From the NCBI RefSeq assembly GCF_014647435.1, contig NZ_BMPE01000005.1:140520-204519 (forward strand): a stretch of DNA of 64,000 bases, in the 5' to 3' direction. The stretch comes from Deinococcus radiotolerans. GTDB lineage: Bacteria > Deinococcota > Deinococci > Deinococcales > Deinococcaceae. Of this stretch, positions 20,933-32,813 are shown in pieces. Each line of letters starts with the position of its first letter. The stretch's first letter is position 1. The position numbers were made by a program, and so were the translations under genes. Below the pieces are notes generated by a model. That model had not been told where the DNA came from. It was given only the letters and a program-made list of their open reading frames with translations, and did no database searches.

Positions 20933-21667
20933 CTACGCGCCCAGCTGTTCCAGGCGGTTCAGGACCACCCGCAGCCCGTACGCCGCGGCGATCTCGCGGG
21001 CGGTCACGCCCCGCCGGTCCGCCTGCCCTGGTTTCGCGCCGCGCGCCACGAGCAGGTCCAGCACGTCCGTACGCGGCGCGCGGCGCCCCTCCTTGTACGC
21101 CTGTCCTTCCACGTCCACGCTGTGCAGCAGTGGCAGCCAGTAGCGCGGGTCGTCCGGCAGCGCGCCCGCCTGGAGCAGCGCCCGGATGAACGTGGGCGGC
21201 GCGTCCCGGTCGATGGCGAGGTTCAGCAGCGGCAGCGTCGAGGTGCCCGGCCAGAAGTTCACGTCGTGCACGCGGCCCAGCAGGGCCAGCAGGTCTGACT
21301 CGGCCACGCCGTGCCGCAGCGCCCAACCCAGCGCCTCGTGCGTTTTCGTCTGACTGGGCGCCTGTACCTCGTCGGTCAGGGTGCCTGCCTTGAGCGCCTC
21401 GATCAGCGGGTTGGCGTTCTCGCGCTGCACGAGCCGCACGTACTCGCCTTCCACCTGCTCGCGCGCCCAGCCTTCCTTGCGCAGCAGCTTCAGGCTGCTC
21501 GTCACGCTCGGGTTGCTCTGGAAGCACTTCACCGGAATGCGCCGTGCCAGTTCCTCCCAGCCGTACTCGGCCTGGAGGTGCGTCACGACGCGTTCCAGCG
21601 TCACGCCATGCAGAGGATCGCGGGCCGTTGATGGCTGACGCGGCAGGCCCTTCTCTCCCTCAACCAT
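20933..21667 (-). CDS. VF530-domain and ankyrin-repeat protein in chaperone operon
   Basis: The 244-residue protein begins with a VF530/DUF2132 DNA-binding-like domain (PLHGVTLERVVTHL, RIPVKCFQSNPSVTSSLKLL), followed by two or three ankyrin-like repeats (PLLNLAIDRDAPPTFIRALL, DVLDLLVARGAKPGQADRRG, VTAREIAAAYG). Function is unknown; ankyrin repeats suggest protein binding. It sits between grpE (13 bases) and dnaJ (32 bases) on the same strand. The chosen ATG 21667 has GAGAGGTGA upstream and lies inside a 10-base inverted repeat (21625-21673). A GTG/TTG start further downstream near the conserved DPLHGV cannot be excluded. Confidence 0.8.
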   Translation of the reverse strand: MVEGEKGLPRQPSTARDPLHGVTLERVVTHLQAEYGWEELARRIPVKCFQSNPSVTSSLKLLRKEGWAREQVEGEYVRLVQRENANPLIEALKAGTLTDEVQAPSQTKTHEALGWALRHGVAESDLLALLGRVHDVNFWPGTSTLPLLNLAIDRDAPPTFIRALLQAGALPDDPRYWLPLLHSVDVEGQAYKEGRRAPRTDVLDLLVARGAKPGQADRRGVTAREIAAAYGLRVVLNRLEQLGA

Positions 21668-21673
21668 CAACGG
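21625..21673 (-). repeat. Inverted repeat covering the start codon of the VF530/ankyrin gene
   Basis: CCGTTGATGG (21625-21634) and CCATCAACGG (21664-21673) are perfect 10-base complements separated by 29 bases. In the minus-strand mRNA the first arm contains the ATG at 21667-21665. The arms share the GTTGAT/ATCAAC words with the palindrome at 10455-10491. Confidence 0.65.
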
Positions 21674-21680
21674 TCACCTC

Positions 21681-22328
21681 TCAACCCTTCCTGCTCACGA
21701 CGACGCGCGCGGGACGCACGAGGCGGTCTCCCATGCGGAAGCCCAGCTGGTATACCTGCACGATCACGTCGTCCTCATCGCCGGGCACGACCTGCAGCGC
21801 CTCGTGCCACTGCGGGTCGAACGCCTCGCCTTCCTTGCCGGTCGCTTCCAGGCCCAGGCCCGCGAACACGCCCAGGATCTTGCCCTGCACGGCCTGCATG
21901 CCGGGGATCAGCTTGGCGGGGTCGGCGGTGCCCATGGTCACGGCGCGGTCCATGTCGTCGTACACGGGCATCAGCGCCTCAGCGGCCTTGCTCACGCCCT
22001 GACCCTGCGCGGCGTGCACGTCCTCCTGCGTGCGGCGGCGGTAGCTGTCGAAGTCGGTCGCCAGTCGGGCCAGGCGGCCCTTCAGGTCGGCGTTCTCCTT
22101 CTCCAGTTCGTCGGCGCGTTCCAGCTTCGCCATCATCTCCTGCACCTGCCCGAGCATGCCCTCGTCCAGGCCGTCCATGCCGGGGAAGGCCGTCTCGGCG
22201 TCCTCGGCCATGTTGTCGGTTTCGGTGTCGGGCACGTCCAGGCCGTCCTCGCTGACGGTTCTGGCGCGGGTGTCGGCTTCAGTGGGCGCGGTGGTGTCCG
22301 GGGTGGGTTTGCGTTGATCGTCGGTCAT
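21681..22328 (-). CDS. grpE: Nucleotide exchange factor GrpE
   Basis: The 215-residue protein has an acidic, low-complexity N-terminus (~1-70), a long coiled coil (LERADELEKENADLKGRL), the conserved DFDSYRRRT segment, and the beta-wing region ending VIVQVYQLGFRMGDRLVRPARVVVS split as in GrpE. It drives ADP release from DnaK. Start ATG 22328 is favoured by GCGAGG upstream; an in-frame ATG at 22352 is also possible. It follows dnaK after a strong hairpin. Confidence 0.93.
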   Translation of the reverse strand: MTDDQRKPTPDTTAPTEADTRARTVSEDGLDVPDTETDNMAEDAETAFPGMDGLDEGMLGQVQEMMAKLERADELEKENADLKGRLARLATDFDSYRRRTQEDVHAAQGQGVSKAAEALMPVYDDMDRAVTMGTADPAKLIPGMQAVQGKILGVFAGLGLEATGKEGEAFDPQWHEALQVVPGDEDDVIVQVYQLGFRMGDRLVRPARVVVSRKG

Positions 22329-22375
22329 TTTGGGGCCTCGCTTGCGGAACATCCGTTCCAGCTTAGTCGTGCAGG

Positions 22376-22414
22376 GCAGGGGAGAGGCGGCGCCGTGGCC
22401 GTCCTCTCCCCTGC
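22376..22414 (-). terminator. Intercistronic hairpin between dnaK and grpE
   Basis: GCAGGGGAGAGG (22376-22387) pairs perfectly over 12 bases with CCTCTCCCCTGC (22403-22414). With no other visible promoter before grpE, it probably acts as a partial terminator or mRNA stabiliser that keeps DnaK above GrpE and DnaJ. Confidence 0.65.
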
Positions 22415-22443
22415 AAGTGTGTCTGATCGTGGAGGACGAGCGC

Positions 22444-24330
<1,887 letters not shown>

Positions 24331-24390
24331 GTTGACTCCTGGAGGTATGGGGATTTGCTGCCATGCGGGCAGCAGTTCTGATCGCCATAC

Positions 24391-24419
24391 AGCATAGGCC
24401 CACAGTTGTCGGGTGTCAA
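24391..24419 (-). promoter_or_regulatory. Sigma-70-type promoter of the dnaK operon
   Basis: On the minus strand TTGACA (complement of 24414-24419) and TATGCT (complement of 24391-24396) are separated by exactly 17 bases. Transcription would start about 55 bases before the dnaK ATG. Confidence 0.85.
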
Positions 24420-24420
24420 T

Positions 24421-24447
24421 AGACTTGAGTGTAGGCCGCTCAAGTCT
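24421..24447. promoter_or_regulatory. HAIR-type HspR operator upstream of dnaK
   Basis: AGACTTGAG (24421-24429) and CTCAAGTCT (24439-24447) form a perfect 9-base inverted repeat with a 9-base spacer. This matches the HspR-associated inverted repeat consensus CTTGAGT-N7-ACTCAAG in all but one base. It abuts the -35 box. A third half site GCTCAAG lies at 24455-24461. Confidence 0.85.
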
Positions 24448-24589
24448 AAGATTCGCTCAAGAGATCCAGGAGGCCCGTGACGCATCGGAGGCGAGGGCTA
24501 TTTGATACTGACCCTCACGCCCGCCAGCCAGCCACCTGCCGTTCCAGGTATTGACGCACGCTGTACGCCGATACGCGGCTGAGCCCAGG

Positions 24590-24907
24590 TCACCAGGACA
24601 CGATCCTGTACGCTCCACGGCCGTTCACCCAGGCGGTCGCGTCGAGCCTGTCGTCATCCCCGTCATAGCCCTGGTTGAAGATGACCAGCGTGTCCGGTGC
24701 GTCCGTCTGCCCCGCCTCTGGCGTCGTGGCGCGCCGATTGACGGACAGGACGTGCGTGGGAGACGCCTCATCCGGGCCCAGACCGGCGAACCAGGTCCCG
24801 AAGTGCCGGTTGATCCCAGCGATCCTCTCCGGCGTTGGCAGAGCAACTGGATGCAGAGGCGCAGGTACCAGCGGATCAAACAGCGTCGTCAGCTGCTCCC
24901 ACATCAT
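24590..24907 (-). CDS. Small hypothetical protein
   Basis: A 105-residue frame starts at ATG 24907 (a second ATG is the next codon), 32 bases after the stop of the APC-type transporter gene on the same strand. I recognise no family. It has a helical N-terminus (MWEQLTTLFDPL) and an Asp-rich segment near the end (NQGYDGDDDRLD) that could bind a cation. No good ribosome-binding site is visible, and the C-terminus may be degenerate. Third-position G+C is moderately high, so coding is likely but unproven. Confidence 0.45.
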   Translation of the reverse strand: MMWEQLTTLFDPLVPAPLHPVALPTPERIAGINRHFGTWFAGLGPDEASPTHVLSVNRRATTPEAGQTDAPDTLVIFNQGYDGDDDRLDATAWVNGRGAYRIVSW

Positions 24908-24938
24908 GGGCGCCGCGCGAACCGGCAACCAGCAGTCA

Positions 24939-26891
24939 TCAGCCGCCCACGTGCACGATGGGCCGACGGTCCCGGTCCGGTTCGGCGCGGCGCAGGATCT
25001 CGCGTGTCAGGGGGGGCACGTCCCCGCGCCCACCGATCACGAAGTCCAGCGCCAGTTGCAGGGGGCTCTCCTCGGTCCAGCGCATGTACACCTGCGGCGG
25101 CGCGCCCTTCTTGCGCAGGGTGAGCATCACGGCCGCAATCGTATTCGGAATGCTCGACCCGCGCGCCCGCAGGATCGAGTACGGCCCGACGTTCAGGCCC
25201 GTGACCTCAACTACGTCCGTGAACTCGCTCGCGTCGTCCACCTCCACCTCCAGGAACAGGAACGGCTCATCCTCCGGGAGGTGCACCATCTGCCGCACCC
25301 GCAGCTCCTGCTTGCTGTACTCCGACTCGGCCGACCGTCCCGGGTGGTGGCACACGAAGCGCAGCGGGCGGATCGGGTGCGTCTTGAGGACCTGGATGGC
25401 CGCGTCGTCAAACTGCACCTGACTGACCCTCAGCTCGAACGACCGCGAAATGCGGGAGCTGATCCCCACGGCGAGGATCAGCACGATGAACAGCAGCGCG
25501 ATCAGCAGGCCCTGCGGGTTGCTGAAGATCGTCACGGCGCTGGTGTACACGAAGATGGCGCTGATCACCCCGAAGGCCCGCGCCACGCCCGGCTGGCGGC
25601 GCCGGATGGCTGTCAGGCACACCGCGACCGCCGCGGAGGTCATCATAGCCAGCACGCCGGTCGCGTACGCCGCCGCCTGCGCGTCCACGTTCGCGCGGAA
25701 CGCCACCGTCACCACGAACGCGATCAGCAGGTAGATCAGCACCAGCGGGCGGTGCAGCCGCGTCCACTCGGGCGCCATGCCGTAGCGGGGCAGGTAACGC
25801 GGCACGATGTTCAGCAGGCCCGCCATGGCGCTGGCGCCCGCGAACCACAGGATCAGAATGGTACTCACGTCGTACGCCGTGCCGAACCACTCGCCCAGGT
25901 ACGTGTGCGCCAGGAACGCCAGCGCGCGCCCATTCGCCTCGCCGCCCGGCTGGAACTGCGCCGCCGGAATCAGCAGGGTGGTCACCAGACTGCTCGTGAT
26001 CAGGAAGGCACTCATCAGCAGGGCCGCCGTGGTCAGCAGCCGCTTACCGTTGCGGATGCGCCCGGTGGGTTTCTCCTCCGTGTCCCCCTTGTCCCCCTCG
26101 ATTAGGGGCATGACGACCACGCCCGTCTCGAAGCCCGACAGGCCCAGCGCCAGCTTCGGGAACACCAGCAGCGCCGCGCCGATCAGCGCCAGCGGCGAGC
26201 CGAACCCCGCGTGCAGGCTGCCCAGCCAGTTCTGCACTAGGTCCGGCTGGGCCAGGATCACCTGCGCGCCCTTGCCGATCACCACGGCGCTCAGGGCCAG
26301 GTACGCCACGACCAGCACCACCGCAATCCCGATGGCCTCCTTGAACCCCTTGAGGAACACGGCGCCCAGCAGCAGCAACAGCAGCAGCGTCACGCCCACC
26401 TGATGGCCCTCCAGCGCCGATTTCAGGAACGGGTTCTCGATCAGGTGCGCCGAGGCGTCCGCGGCGGACAGCGTGATCGTGATGATGAATCCGGTCGCCA
26501 CGAAGCCGATCAGGGACAGCACCAGGAACTTGCTGGGCCAGTACGACAGCAGCCGCTCGAGCATGCTGATTGACCCGTCCCCGTGCGGGCTGTCCTCCGC
26601 CACCCGGCGGTACATGGGCAGTGCGCCGAAGAGGGTCACCAGCACCAGCACCAGCGTGGCAAACGGGGACACGGCCCCAGCGGCCAGCGCCGCGATGCCC
26701 GGCTGGTAGCCCAGCGTGCTGAAGTAGTCCACCCCGGTCAGGCACATCACCTTCCACCAGGGGTGCTGACGCTCGTGCGCCCTGACCTCACCCTCGGCCT
26801 CGTAGAAGCCCTCCTGCTGCGGGTGATCCTCCTGCTGGAGCACCCAGCGGGAGACTTTCTGTGACAGGGGCCTCAGCGGCGAGGACGGCAT
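24939..26891 (-). CDS. APC-superfamily permease with cytoplasmic C-terminal domain
   Basis: The 650-residue protein starts with ~50 cytoplasmic residues, then has about 12 transmembrane helices including the conserved [20 protein letters not shown], followed by a ~170-residue soluble tail (from about 480). The pattern matches large APC/KUP-like amino acid or potassium permeases of the 'amino acid transporter' group. The substrate is not clear. Start ATG 26891 gives the normal family N-terminus; upstream codons overlap the gdh terminator. A small hypothetical gene follows closely. Confidence 0.82.
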   Translation of the reverse strand: MPSSPLRPLSQKVSRWVLQQEDHPQQEGFYEAEGEVRAHERQHPWWKVMCLTGVDYFSTLGYQPGIAALAAGAVSPFATLVLVLVTLFGALPMYRRVAEDSPHGDGSISMLERLLSYWPSKFLVLSLIGFVATGFIITITLSAADASAHLIENPFLKSALEGHQVGVTLLLLLLLGAVFLKGFKEAIGIAVVLVVAYLALSAVVIGKGAQVILAQPDLVQNWLGSLHAGFGSPLALIGAALLVFPKLALGLSGFETGVVVMPLIEGDKGDTEEKPTGRIRNGKRLLTTAALLMSAFLITSSLVTTLLIPAAQFQPGGEANGRALAFLAHTYLGEWFGTAYDVSTILILWFAGASAMAGLLNIVPRYLPRYGMAPEWTRLHRPLVLIYLLIAFVVTVAFRANVDAQAAAYATGVLAMMTSAAVAVCLTAIRRRQPGVARAFGVISAIFVYTSAVTIFSNPQGLLIALLFIVLILAVGISSRISRSFELRVSQVQFDDAAIQVLKTHPIRPLRFVCHHPGRSAESEYSKQELRVRQMVHLPEDEPFLFLEVEVDDASEFTDVVEVTGLNVGPYSILRARGSSIPNTIAAVMLTLRKKGAPPQVYMRWTEESPLQLALDFVIGGRGDVPPLTREILRRAEPDRDRRPIVHVGG

Positions 26892-26931
26892 GACTCGCGG
26901 AGTATCCGCCTTTCCCAGCGGAAAAGAAAGG

Positions 26932-26959
26932 TGCCTCCCCTCACGATCTGGGGGAGGCA
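26932..26959 (-). terminator. Terminator of the glutamate dehydrogenase operon
   Basis: On the minus strand TGCCTCCCC (complement of 26951-26959) pairs with GGGGAGGCA (complement of 26932-26940) and is followed by CTTTCTTTTC, a good U-rich tail. Confidence 0.8.
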
Positions 26960-27006
26960 TCACCCGGCGCCGGGCGCGCACGAGCCTCAGGGCCCGGCGG
27001 CGTTTC

Positions 27007-28329
27007 TCAGGGGTACAGGCCGCGCAGCGCGCGCGCCTCAAGGACGCGGGTGCAGGCCACGATGTATACGGCGGTGCGCAGCGTCACGCCGTGGCGTTCC
27101 TTGACGTCCCACAGGCTGCCGAAGGCCTCACTCATGATGCGGTCCAGGCGCTTGTTGATCTCGTCTTCGGTCCAGAAGAACGAGCTGAAGTCCTGCACCC
27201 ACTCGAAGTACGATACGGTCACGCCGCCCGCGTTGGCCAGCACGTCCGGCACGACCGTCACGCCCCGCTCGGCGAGCAGGTCGTCCGCGGCGGGAATGGT
27301 AGGGCCGTTGGCGCCCTCGACGATCAGTTTCGCCTTGATCTGCCCGGCGTTCGCCAGGGTGATCTGCTTTTCCAGCGCGGCGGGAATCATCACGTCGCAG
27401 TCCACGCCCCAGAACTCGTCCCGCTTGATTTCTTCGGTACCGGGCAGTTCGGTGATCTTGCCGGTGCGGCGCAGGTGCTCCAGCGCCGCCTTCGGGTCGA
27501 TCCCGGCGTCGCTGTAGACCGTGCCGGTCACGTCCTGAATGGCGACGATCTTCGCGCCGTGCTCATGGAAGATGCGCGCGGCGGCCTCACCCACGTTCCC
27601 GAAGCCCTGCACCGCCACCCGCGCGCCCTGCATGGGCATCCCGAGTTTCTTCATGGCCTCCGCGCCGGTCACGAACACGCCGCGCCCGGTGGCGTCCCCG
27701 CGGCCCAGGCTGCCGCCCAGCGACACGGGCTTGCCGGTCACGACGCCGGTCGCGGTGCGGCCCACGTTCATGGAGTACGTGTCCATCATCCACGCCATGG
27801 TCTGCGGGTTGGTGTTCACGTCCGGCGCAGGAATGTCCTTCTCCGGCCCAATGATCAGGCCGATCTCGGTGGTGTAACGGCGGGTCAGGCGCTCCAGTTC
27901 GCCCGTGCTGTACTTACGCGGGTCAATGCGGATGCCGCCCTTGCCGCCCCCGTACGGGAGGTTCACGGCGGCGTTCTTCACGGTCATCCACGCCGACAGG
28001 GCCATGACCTCGCTGAGCGTCACGTCCTGGTGGTAGCGCACGCCACCCTTGGCGGGCCCGCGCGACGTGTTGTGCTGCACGCGGTACCCCTCGAAGTGCG
28101 CGACCGTGCCGTCATCAAGGTGGATCGGTACGTCCACGACCAGGATGCGCTTGGGCCGCTTGAGGGTCTCGGCCCAGTAGGCGAGCTTGCCGAGGTACGG
28201 CGTGACCCGCTCGACCTGCTCGAGGTAGATCTCGTACGGCCCGATGTTGTTCGGGTCGAGGTAGCTGGGAATGGCGTGCGCGCCGGATTTGGGCCCAGTG
28301 CTGTTGGTCGGATCTTGCGTGGCGGTCAT
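27007..28329 (-). CDS. gdhB: Glutamate dehydrogenase, catalytic subunit (GdhB-like)
   Basis: The 440-residue enzyme has the full Glu/Leu/Phe/Val dehydrogenase catalytic set: substrate-binding Lys94 in [10 protein letters not shown], catalytic Lys130 in PYGGGKGG and the acid in PAPDVNT, plus the Rossmann motif [12 protein letters not shown]. It interconverts glutamate and 2-oxoglutarate with NAD(P). It lies 103 bases downstream of a paralogue on the same strand; the pair matches the Thermus gdhA-gdhB order, where the second subunit is catalytic. ATG 28329 has a GGAGGC-type site upstream. The symbol is by analogy with Thermus. Confidence 0.9.
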   Translation of the reverse strand: MTATQDPTNSTGPKSGAHAIPSYLDPNNIGPYEIYLEQVERVTPYLGKLAYWAETLKRPKRILVVDVPIHLDDGTVAHFEGYRVQHNTSRGPAKGGVRYHQDVTLSEVMALSAWMTVKNAAVNLPYGGGKGGIRIDPRKYSTGELERLTRRYTTEIGLIIGPEKDIPAPDVNTNPQTMAWMMDTYSMNVGRTATGVVTGKPVSLGGSLGRGDATGRGVFVTGAEAMKKLGMPMQGARVAVQGFGNVGEAAARIFHEHGAKIVAIQDVTGTVYSDAGIDPKAALEHLRRTGKITELPGTEEIKRDEFWGVDCDVMIPAALEKQITLANAGQIKAKLIVEGANGPTIPAADDLLAERGVTVVPDVLANAGGVTVSYFEWVQDFSSFFWTEDEINKRLDRIMSEAFGSLWDVKERHGVTLRTAVYIVACTRVLEARALRGLYP

Positions 28330-28432
28330 GGCAGTGCCTCCAGGAAAGGAGAGGGGGTAGAGGTGGTGGTTCGTCTTCGCCGCGCGGGGCGGCCCGCGCG
28401 TGGCCGCTGAATTCAGCGTGCTGGGAAGGCGG

Positions 28433-29677
<1,245 letters not shown>

Positions 29678-30063
29678 TTGACGGTCTCCTTCCCTTCGGT
29701 GGGAATTGGGGTGAAAGGGTGATTGGCTCAGGCGCAGCATACACGCGCCCAGTGAGACGCATAGACAGGCGCGGGGGCCTGACGTCCCACGATGATGTCC
29801 AGCCAGCCTCCGAAGTTGTATCCAGTATCCACAGGGGCGTCAACCCCATTTTCTCACGCCAAACACGCGTAAAACCTGAACCGGTTCCACTTCCGGCTCA
29901 GCTGCTCCAGGCCTCAGGTACCTGCCGAACGGCAAGGCAGCCCCCCGGCATCACAGGCTCTTGGTCCTGCGCTGTGTCCCAGGCCACCGGACGCGGCAGG
30001 CAAGTCTGAACCCGGCCCAAAATAAAGGAGGAGCCGCGTGGGCTCCCCTCCAGCTGACCTCAC
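29678..30063. other. Intergenic region between gdh operon and prenyl synthase
   Basis: No gene is supported here. On the minus strand a TATGCT box (complement of 29736-29741) could drive the gdh operon with a leader of about 50 bases; its -35 is poor. The left half (29800-29880) is noticeably AT-richer than the genome average. The right end holds the terminator of the prenyl synthase gene. Confidence 0.45.
30030..30046 (-). terminator. Terminator of the polyprenyl synthase gene
   Basis: On the minus strand GGAGCC (complement of 30041-30046) pairs with GGCTCC (complement of 30030-30035) and is followed by TCCTTTATTTT. Confidence 0.8.
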
Positions 30064-31038
30064 TCAGCGGCTGCGTTCGATCTCGCGCACCGCCAGCCGT
30101 TCCAGCGCGTCCCGCGCGTCCCCGGCGGGCAGCGCCCTCAGCGCGTCCACCGCCAGCCACGCCCGGCGGCGCACCTCGGCGCGGGTTGCCTCGAAGGCCC
30201 CCTCCTGCGCCGCCAGGGCCTGCACACGCGCTATGTCCCCCTCATGGGCAGCGCGTCGCTCCAGCACCTCGCGCACCTCGTCCCCGTGAGGCCCGTGCAG
30301 CAGATGCAGCAGCGGGAACGTCGCCTTACCCTCGCGCAGGTCACCGCCCACCGGCTTGCCCAGCGTCACCTCATCAGCCGCCAGATCCAGCAGGTCGTCC
30401 TGCATCTGGAAGGCCATGCCGTACTCCAGCCCAAACGTGGCCAGCGCCTCACGCTGCGCCGCAGGCGCGCCCAGCAGCACCGCCGGGGCCTCAGCGGCCA
30501 GCTGCGTCAGGGCGGCCGTCTTCCCATGAATCACCGTCAGGTAGTGCTCCAGGGCGTACTCCTGATACGCCGCGACCTGAAACTGCAGGACCTCGCCCTC
30601 GCAGATCACGCTGGCGGTCTCGCCGAACATGCGGGTTAGGGCCGCGCCGCCCGGCATGCCCGAGAGCAGCCCCAGCAGCCGCGCCAGCATGAAATCGCCA
30701 CTCATGACGCTCACCACGTTCCCGAAGCGCCGGAACGCCGCCTGCTGCCCCCGCCGCGTATCCGCGTCGTCGATCAGGTCGTCGTGCAGCAGCGACGCAG
30801 AGTGCAGCAACTCCACGCACACGCCCAGGTCCCGCACGGCCCCCCAGTCCGCGCGGTCCGGGCCGGCACCCAGCGCCTGCGCCGCCAGCAGCGCAATCGT
30901 GGGCCGCACGCGCTTCCCGCCCGCCGCGACCAGGTCATCCCCGATCAGCTCGATGAACTCCACCCGTGACCGCAGCACCTCGCGCAGCCGCGCATCGAAC
31001 GCCGCATCCGGCAGGCCGAGGGTGAGAAGGCCAGTCAT
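30064..31038 (-). CDS. Polyprenyl diphosphate synthase (trans)
   Basis: The 324-residue enzyme has both Asp-rich motifs of trans-isoprenyl diphosphate synthases: LLHDDLIDDADTRRG (first) and MAFQMQDDLLDLAAD (second), plus GGKRVRP and GGDLREGKATFPLLH. It builds the all-trans chain of quinones; product length (likely octaprenyl for menaquinone-8) is an inference. TATACT (complement of 31045-31050) lies six bases before the chosen ATG 31038, a clear leaderless arrangement, which also argues against the longer frame to 31149. Confidence 0.92.
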   Translation of the reverse strand: MTGLLTLGLPDAAFDARLREVLRSRVEFIELIGDDLVAAGGKRVRPTIALLAAQALGAGPDRADWGAVRDLGVCVELLHSASLLHDDLIDDADTRRGQQAAFRRFGNVVSVMSGDFMLARLLGLLSGMPGGAALTRMFGETASVICEGEVLQFQVAAYQEYALEHYLTVIHGKTAALTQLAAEAPAVLLGAPAAQREALATFGLEYGMAFQMQDDLLDLAADEVTLGKPVGGDLREGKATFPLLHLLHGPHGDEVREVLERRAAHEGDIARVQALAAQEGAFEATRAEVRRRAWLAVDALRALPAGDARDALERLAVREIERSR

Positions 31039-31044
31039 GCGCGC

Positions 31045-31050
31045 AGTATA
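31045..31050 (-). promoter_or_regulatory. Leaderless -10 box (TATACT) of polyprenyl synthase
   Basis: TATACT on the minus strand ends six bases before the ATG at 31038. Confidence 0.6.
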
Positions 31051-31175
31051 GGGAGGACCGGGGCAGCCAAACGTACCACCCCCCCCAGCTTCCGTCCCGG
31101 GCATGAAGGCTTCCGCGCCCCGCCGAGCGCTTTGTCCCTCGCAGGTCACATGCTCCTCATGCTACAAAGCAGGGT

Positions 31176-31760
31176 ATGGAAAGTGTCGTTGCTCTGTTCC
31201 GCGAACCCCAGCAGGCGCAGGGGGCGCTGCAGACCCTCCTGCAGCGCGGCTTTGACCGTGACCACCTCGGCTTTGCCCTGACCGACGTCGTCGCGCAGGA
31301 GGACATCGCGCAGCAGACCGGCGTGAGCCCCGAAGTCGGCCAGCCCGCCGGGTCGGCCGCCGTCATCAAGGGCGCGTGGCTGGGCATCCTGGGCGGCGTG
31401 GTCCTGACCGTGCCGATCTGGCTGCTGCTGCTGATCATTCCCATCACCCGCGTCTACGCCCACGGCGGCGTGCTGGGCATCCTGTTCGGCGTGATCGGTG
31501 GCGCCGCCCTGGGCGGCCTGTTCGGCGCGCTGGCCGGCAGCGACCACGGCGACTTCGTGAACCTGCTGCGCCGCATGGGCGTCCCCGCCGAGCAGGCCGA
31601 GAAGTTCTACGGCGGCATGAAGGGCGGCCACATCATGGTCATCGCCCGCGACCCCAGCGGCGTGCGCGCCGACGAGGCCCTGAGCGTCATGCGCAAGCAC
31701 GGCGCCGTGAAACTCGAAGACGCGGTGGGCGCCGGACAGCTGCACAGCGAACGCCACTAG
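31176..31760 (+). CDS. General-stress-protein-like membrane protein (YflT/GsiB-17M type N-terminus)
   Basis: The 194-residue protein begins with a ferredoxin-like segment (VVALFREPQQAQGALQTLLQ, GF..DHLGFALTDV) found in general stress proteins of the 17M/YflT type, followed by a Gly-rich double transmembrane hairpin (GILGGVVLTVPIWLLLLIIP and GILFGVIGGAALGGLFGALA) and a second ferredoxin-like half (VNLLRRMGVPAEQAEKFYGG). The precise role is unknown. TACAAA stands seven bases before the ATG. A very stable hairpin follows. Confidence 0.7.
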   Translation: MESVVALFREPQQAQGALQTLLQRGFDRDHLGFALTDVVAQEDIAQQTGVSPEVGQPAGSAAVIKGAWLGILGGVVLTVPIWLLLLIIPITRVYAHGGVLGILFGVIGGAALGGLFGALAGSDHGDFVNLLRRMGVPAEQAEKFYGGMKGGHIMVIARDPSGVRADEALSVMRKHGAVKLEDAVGAGQLHSERH

Positions 31761-31773
31761 AGTCAACCTGCAC

Positions 31774-31810
31774 GCGCGGCCCACTTCTGGTCTTCCAGAG
31801 TGGGCCGCGC
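31774..31810 (+). terminator. Strong hairpin after stress-type gene
   Basis: A 16-base-pair stem with one bulged T (31774-31790 with 31795-31810) and a TCTT loop lies 14 bases after the stop. No U tract. Confidence 0.75.
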
Positions 31811-31978
31811 CCCATGGAGGCCCGGCCCGCAGGGGAGAGCAGCCGCAGCCCGGGCGTTCACCAGAGTCGCTGGTCCTCCAGTGAAGGTGGCCAGGCGGGT
31901 CGAGGGCCCATGAGCCGGGGCACGCCCGCTCCTGCGCTGTGTAGGAGACTGTCAGACCCAGCTGGCTACACTGAGGCC

Positions 31979-32218
31979 ATGTTCGGTCGCCGCGTTCCCC
32001 CCCATATCGTCTTCGCGTTCAGTCTGCTGCTGGCGGCCCTCTGCGCCTGGGGTGCGTACGCCGGGCTGACCGGCGGGCACGTCCTGTGGGGCGCCGTGGC
32101 CGCCGTGCTCGCGGTGTGGTTCACGGTGGACGCCGTCCGTTCCTACGGCTGGGCGCAGACCCGCAGGCGCGAGGACGCCGAGAAGCGCGCCCAGAATCAC
32201 CCCAACCTCAAGCGCTGA
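31979..32218 (+). CDS. Small two-helix membrane protein
   Basis: The 79-residue product has two transmembrane helices (IVFAFSLLLAALCAWGAYAG and LWGAVAAVLAVWFTVDAV) and a basic cytoplasmic tail (RRREDAEKRAQNHPNLKR). No family is recognised. TACACT at 31967-31972 is six bases before the ATG, strong support for expression from this start. It overlaps the end of the convergent acetyltransferase gene by 11 bases. Confidence 0.7.
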   Translation: MFGRRVPPHIVFAFSLLLAALCAWGAYAGLTGGHVLWGAVAAVLAVWFTVDAVRSYGWAQTRRREDAEKRAQNHPNLKR

Positions 32219-32813
32219 CTGGCCCCTCCCGCCGCACCCAGAAGCGCATGGGTTTGGGCGTGTCGTGGCCGTCCCCGCCCAGGTCCGGCCAGGACAGCGT
32301 GATGTGCAGGTCCGGCCGCTCCACGTAGCCGCGCGCAGCCCAGAACGCATGCAGAGGCCGGTACGACGCCGGGCGGGTCGGATGATCCGGCGCGCGCTGC
32401 ACGGCGCAGAACGCGGTGACCCCCAGCCCCAGCGTGCGGGCGTGCGCCTCGCGCCCATCGAAAAACGCGTGCCCCAGGCCCCGGCCGCGGTACTCTGGCC
32501 GCAGGACGCTCTCGCCCAGGTACAGCACGTCCGCCGGGTCGAACTCCGGCGCGTGAAATGGCGCGCGGATCTCCGGGGTTTCCTGCGTCAGCGGCAGGGC
32601 GCTGCTGGCCCCCACCACCCGCGTCCCGTCGCGCGCCAGGATCATCACGGCGTCCGGCGCGTCCAGGTACGTACGCAGGTAACGCTCCTCGTACGCGGCG
32701 CTGCCGCCGTACAGGTAGGGAAACTCGCGGAACACGTCAATGCGCAGTTGCGCCAGGTCCGGCAGGAACGGCGCCAGTGCCGGCCCGCGCACCGCCTGGA
32801 CGGTCAGGCTCAA
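32208..32813 (-). CDS. GNAT-family acetyltransferase
   Basis: The 201-residue protein has the GNAT acetyl-CoA motif in VLRPEYRGRGLGHAFFDGRE (R/QxxGxG/A) and the beta-strand before it (LYLGES). The substrate is not predictable. Its ATG at 32813 overlaps the stop of the upstream SnoaL-like gene as ATGA, so the two are translated together. The N-terminus (DLAQLRIDVFREFPYLYGG) resembles a group of GNATs often annotated only as acetyltransferases. Confidence 0.82.
   Translation of the reverse strand: MSLTVQAVRGPALAPFLPDLAQLRIDVFREFPYLYGGSAAYEERYLRTYLDAPDAVMILARDGTRVVGASSALPLTQETPEIRAPFHAPEFDPADVLYLGESVLRPEYRGRGLGHAFFDGREAHARTLGLGVTAFCAVQRAPDHPTRPASYRPLHAFWAARGYVERPDLHITLSWPDLGGDGHDTPKPMRFWVRREGPVSA

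Noticed and set aside
31039..31149. Longer start for the prenyl synthase
   Set aside because: A TATACT box six bases before the inner ATG and the family N-terminus favour 31038.
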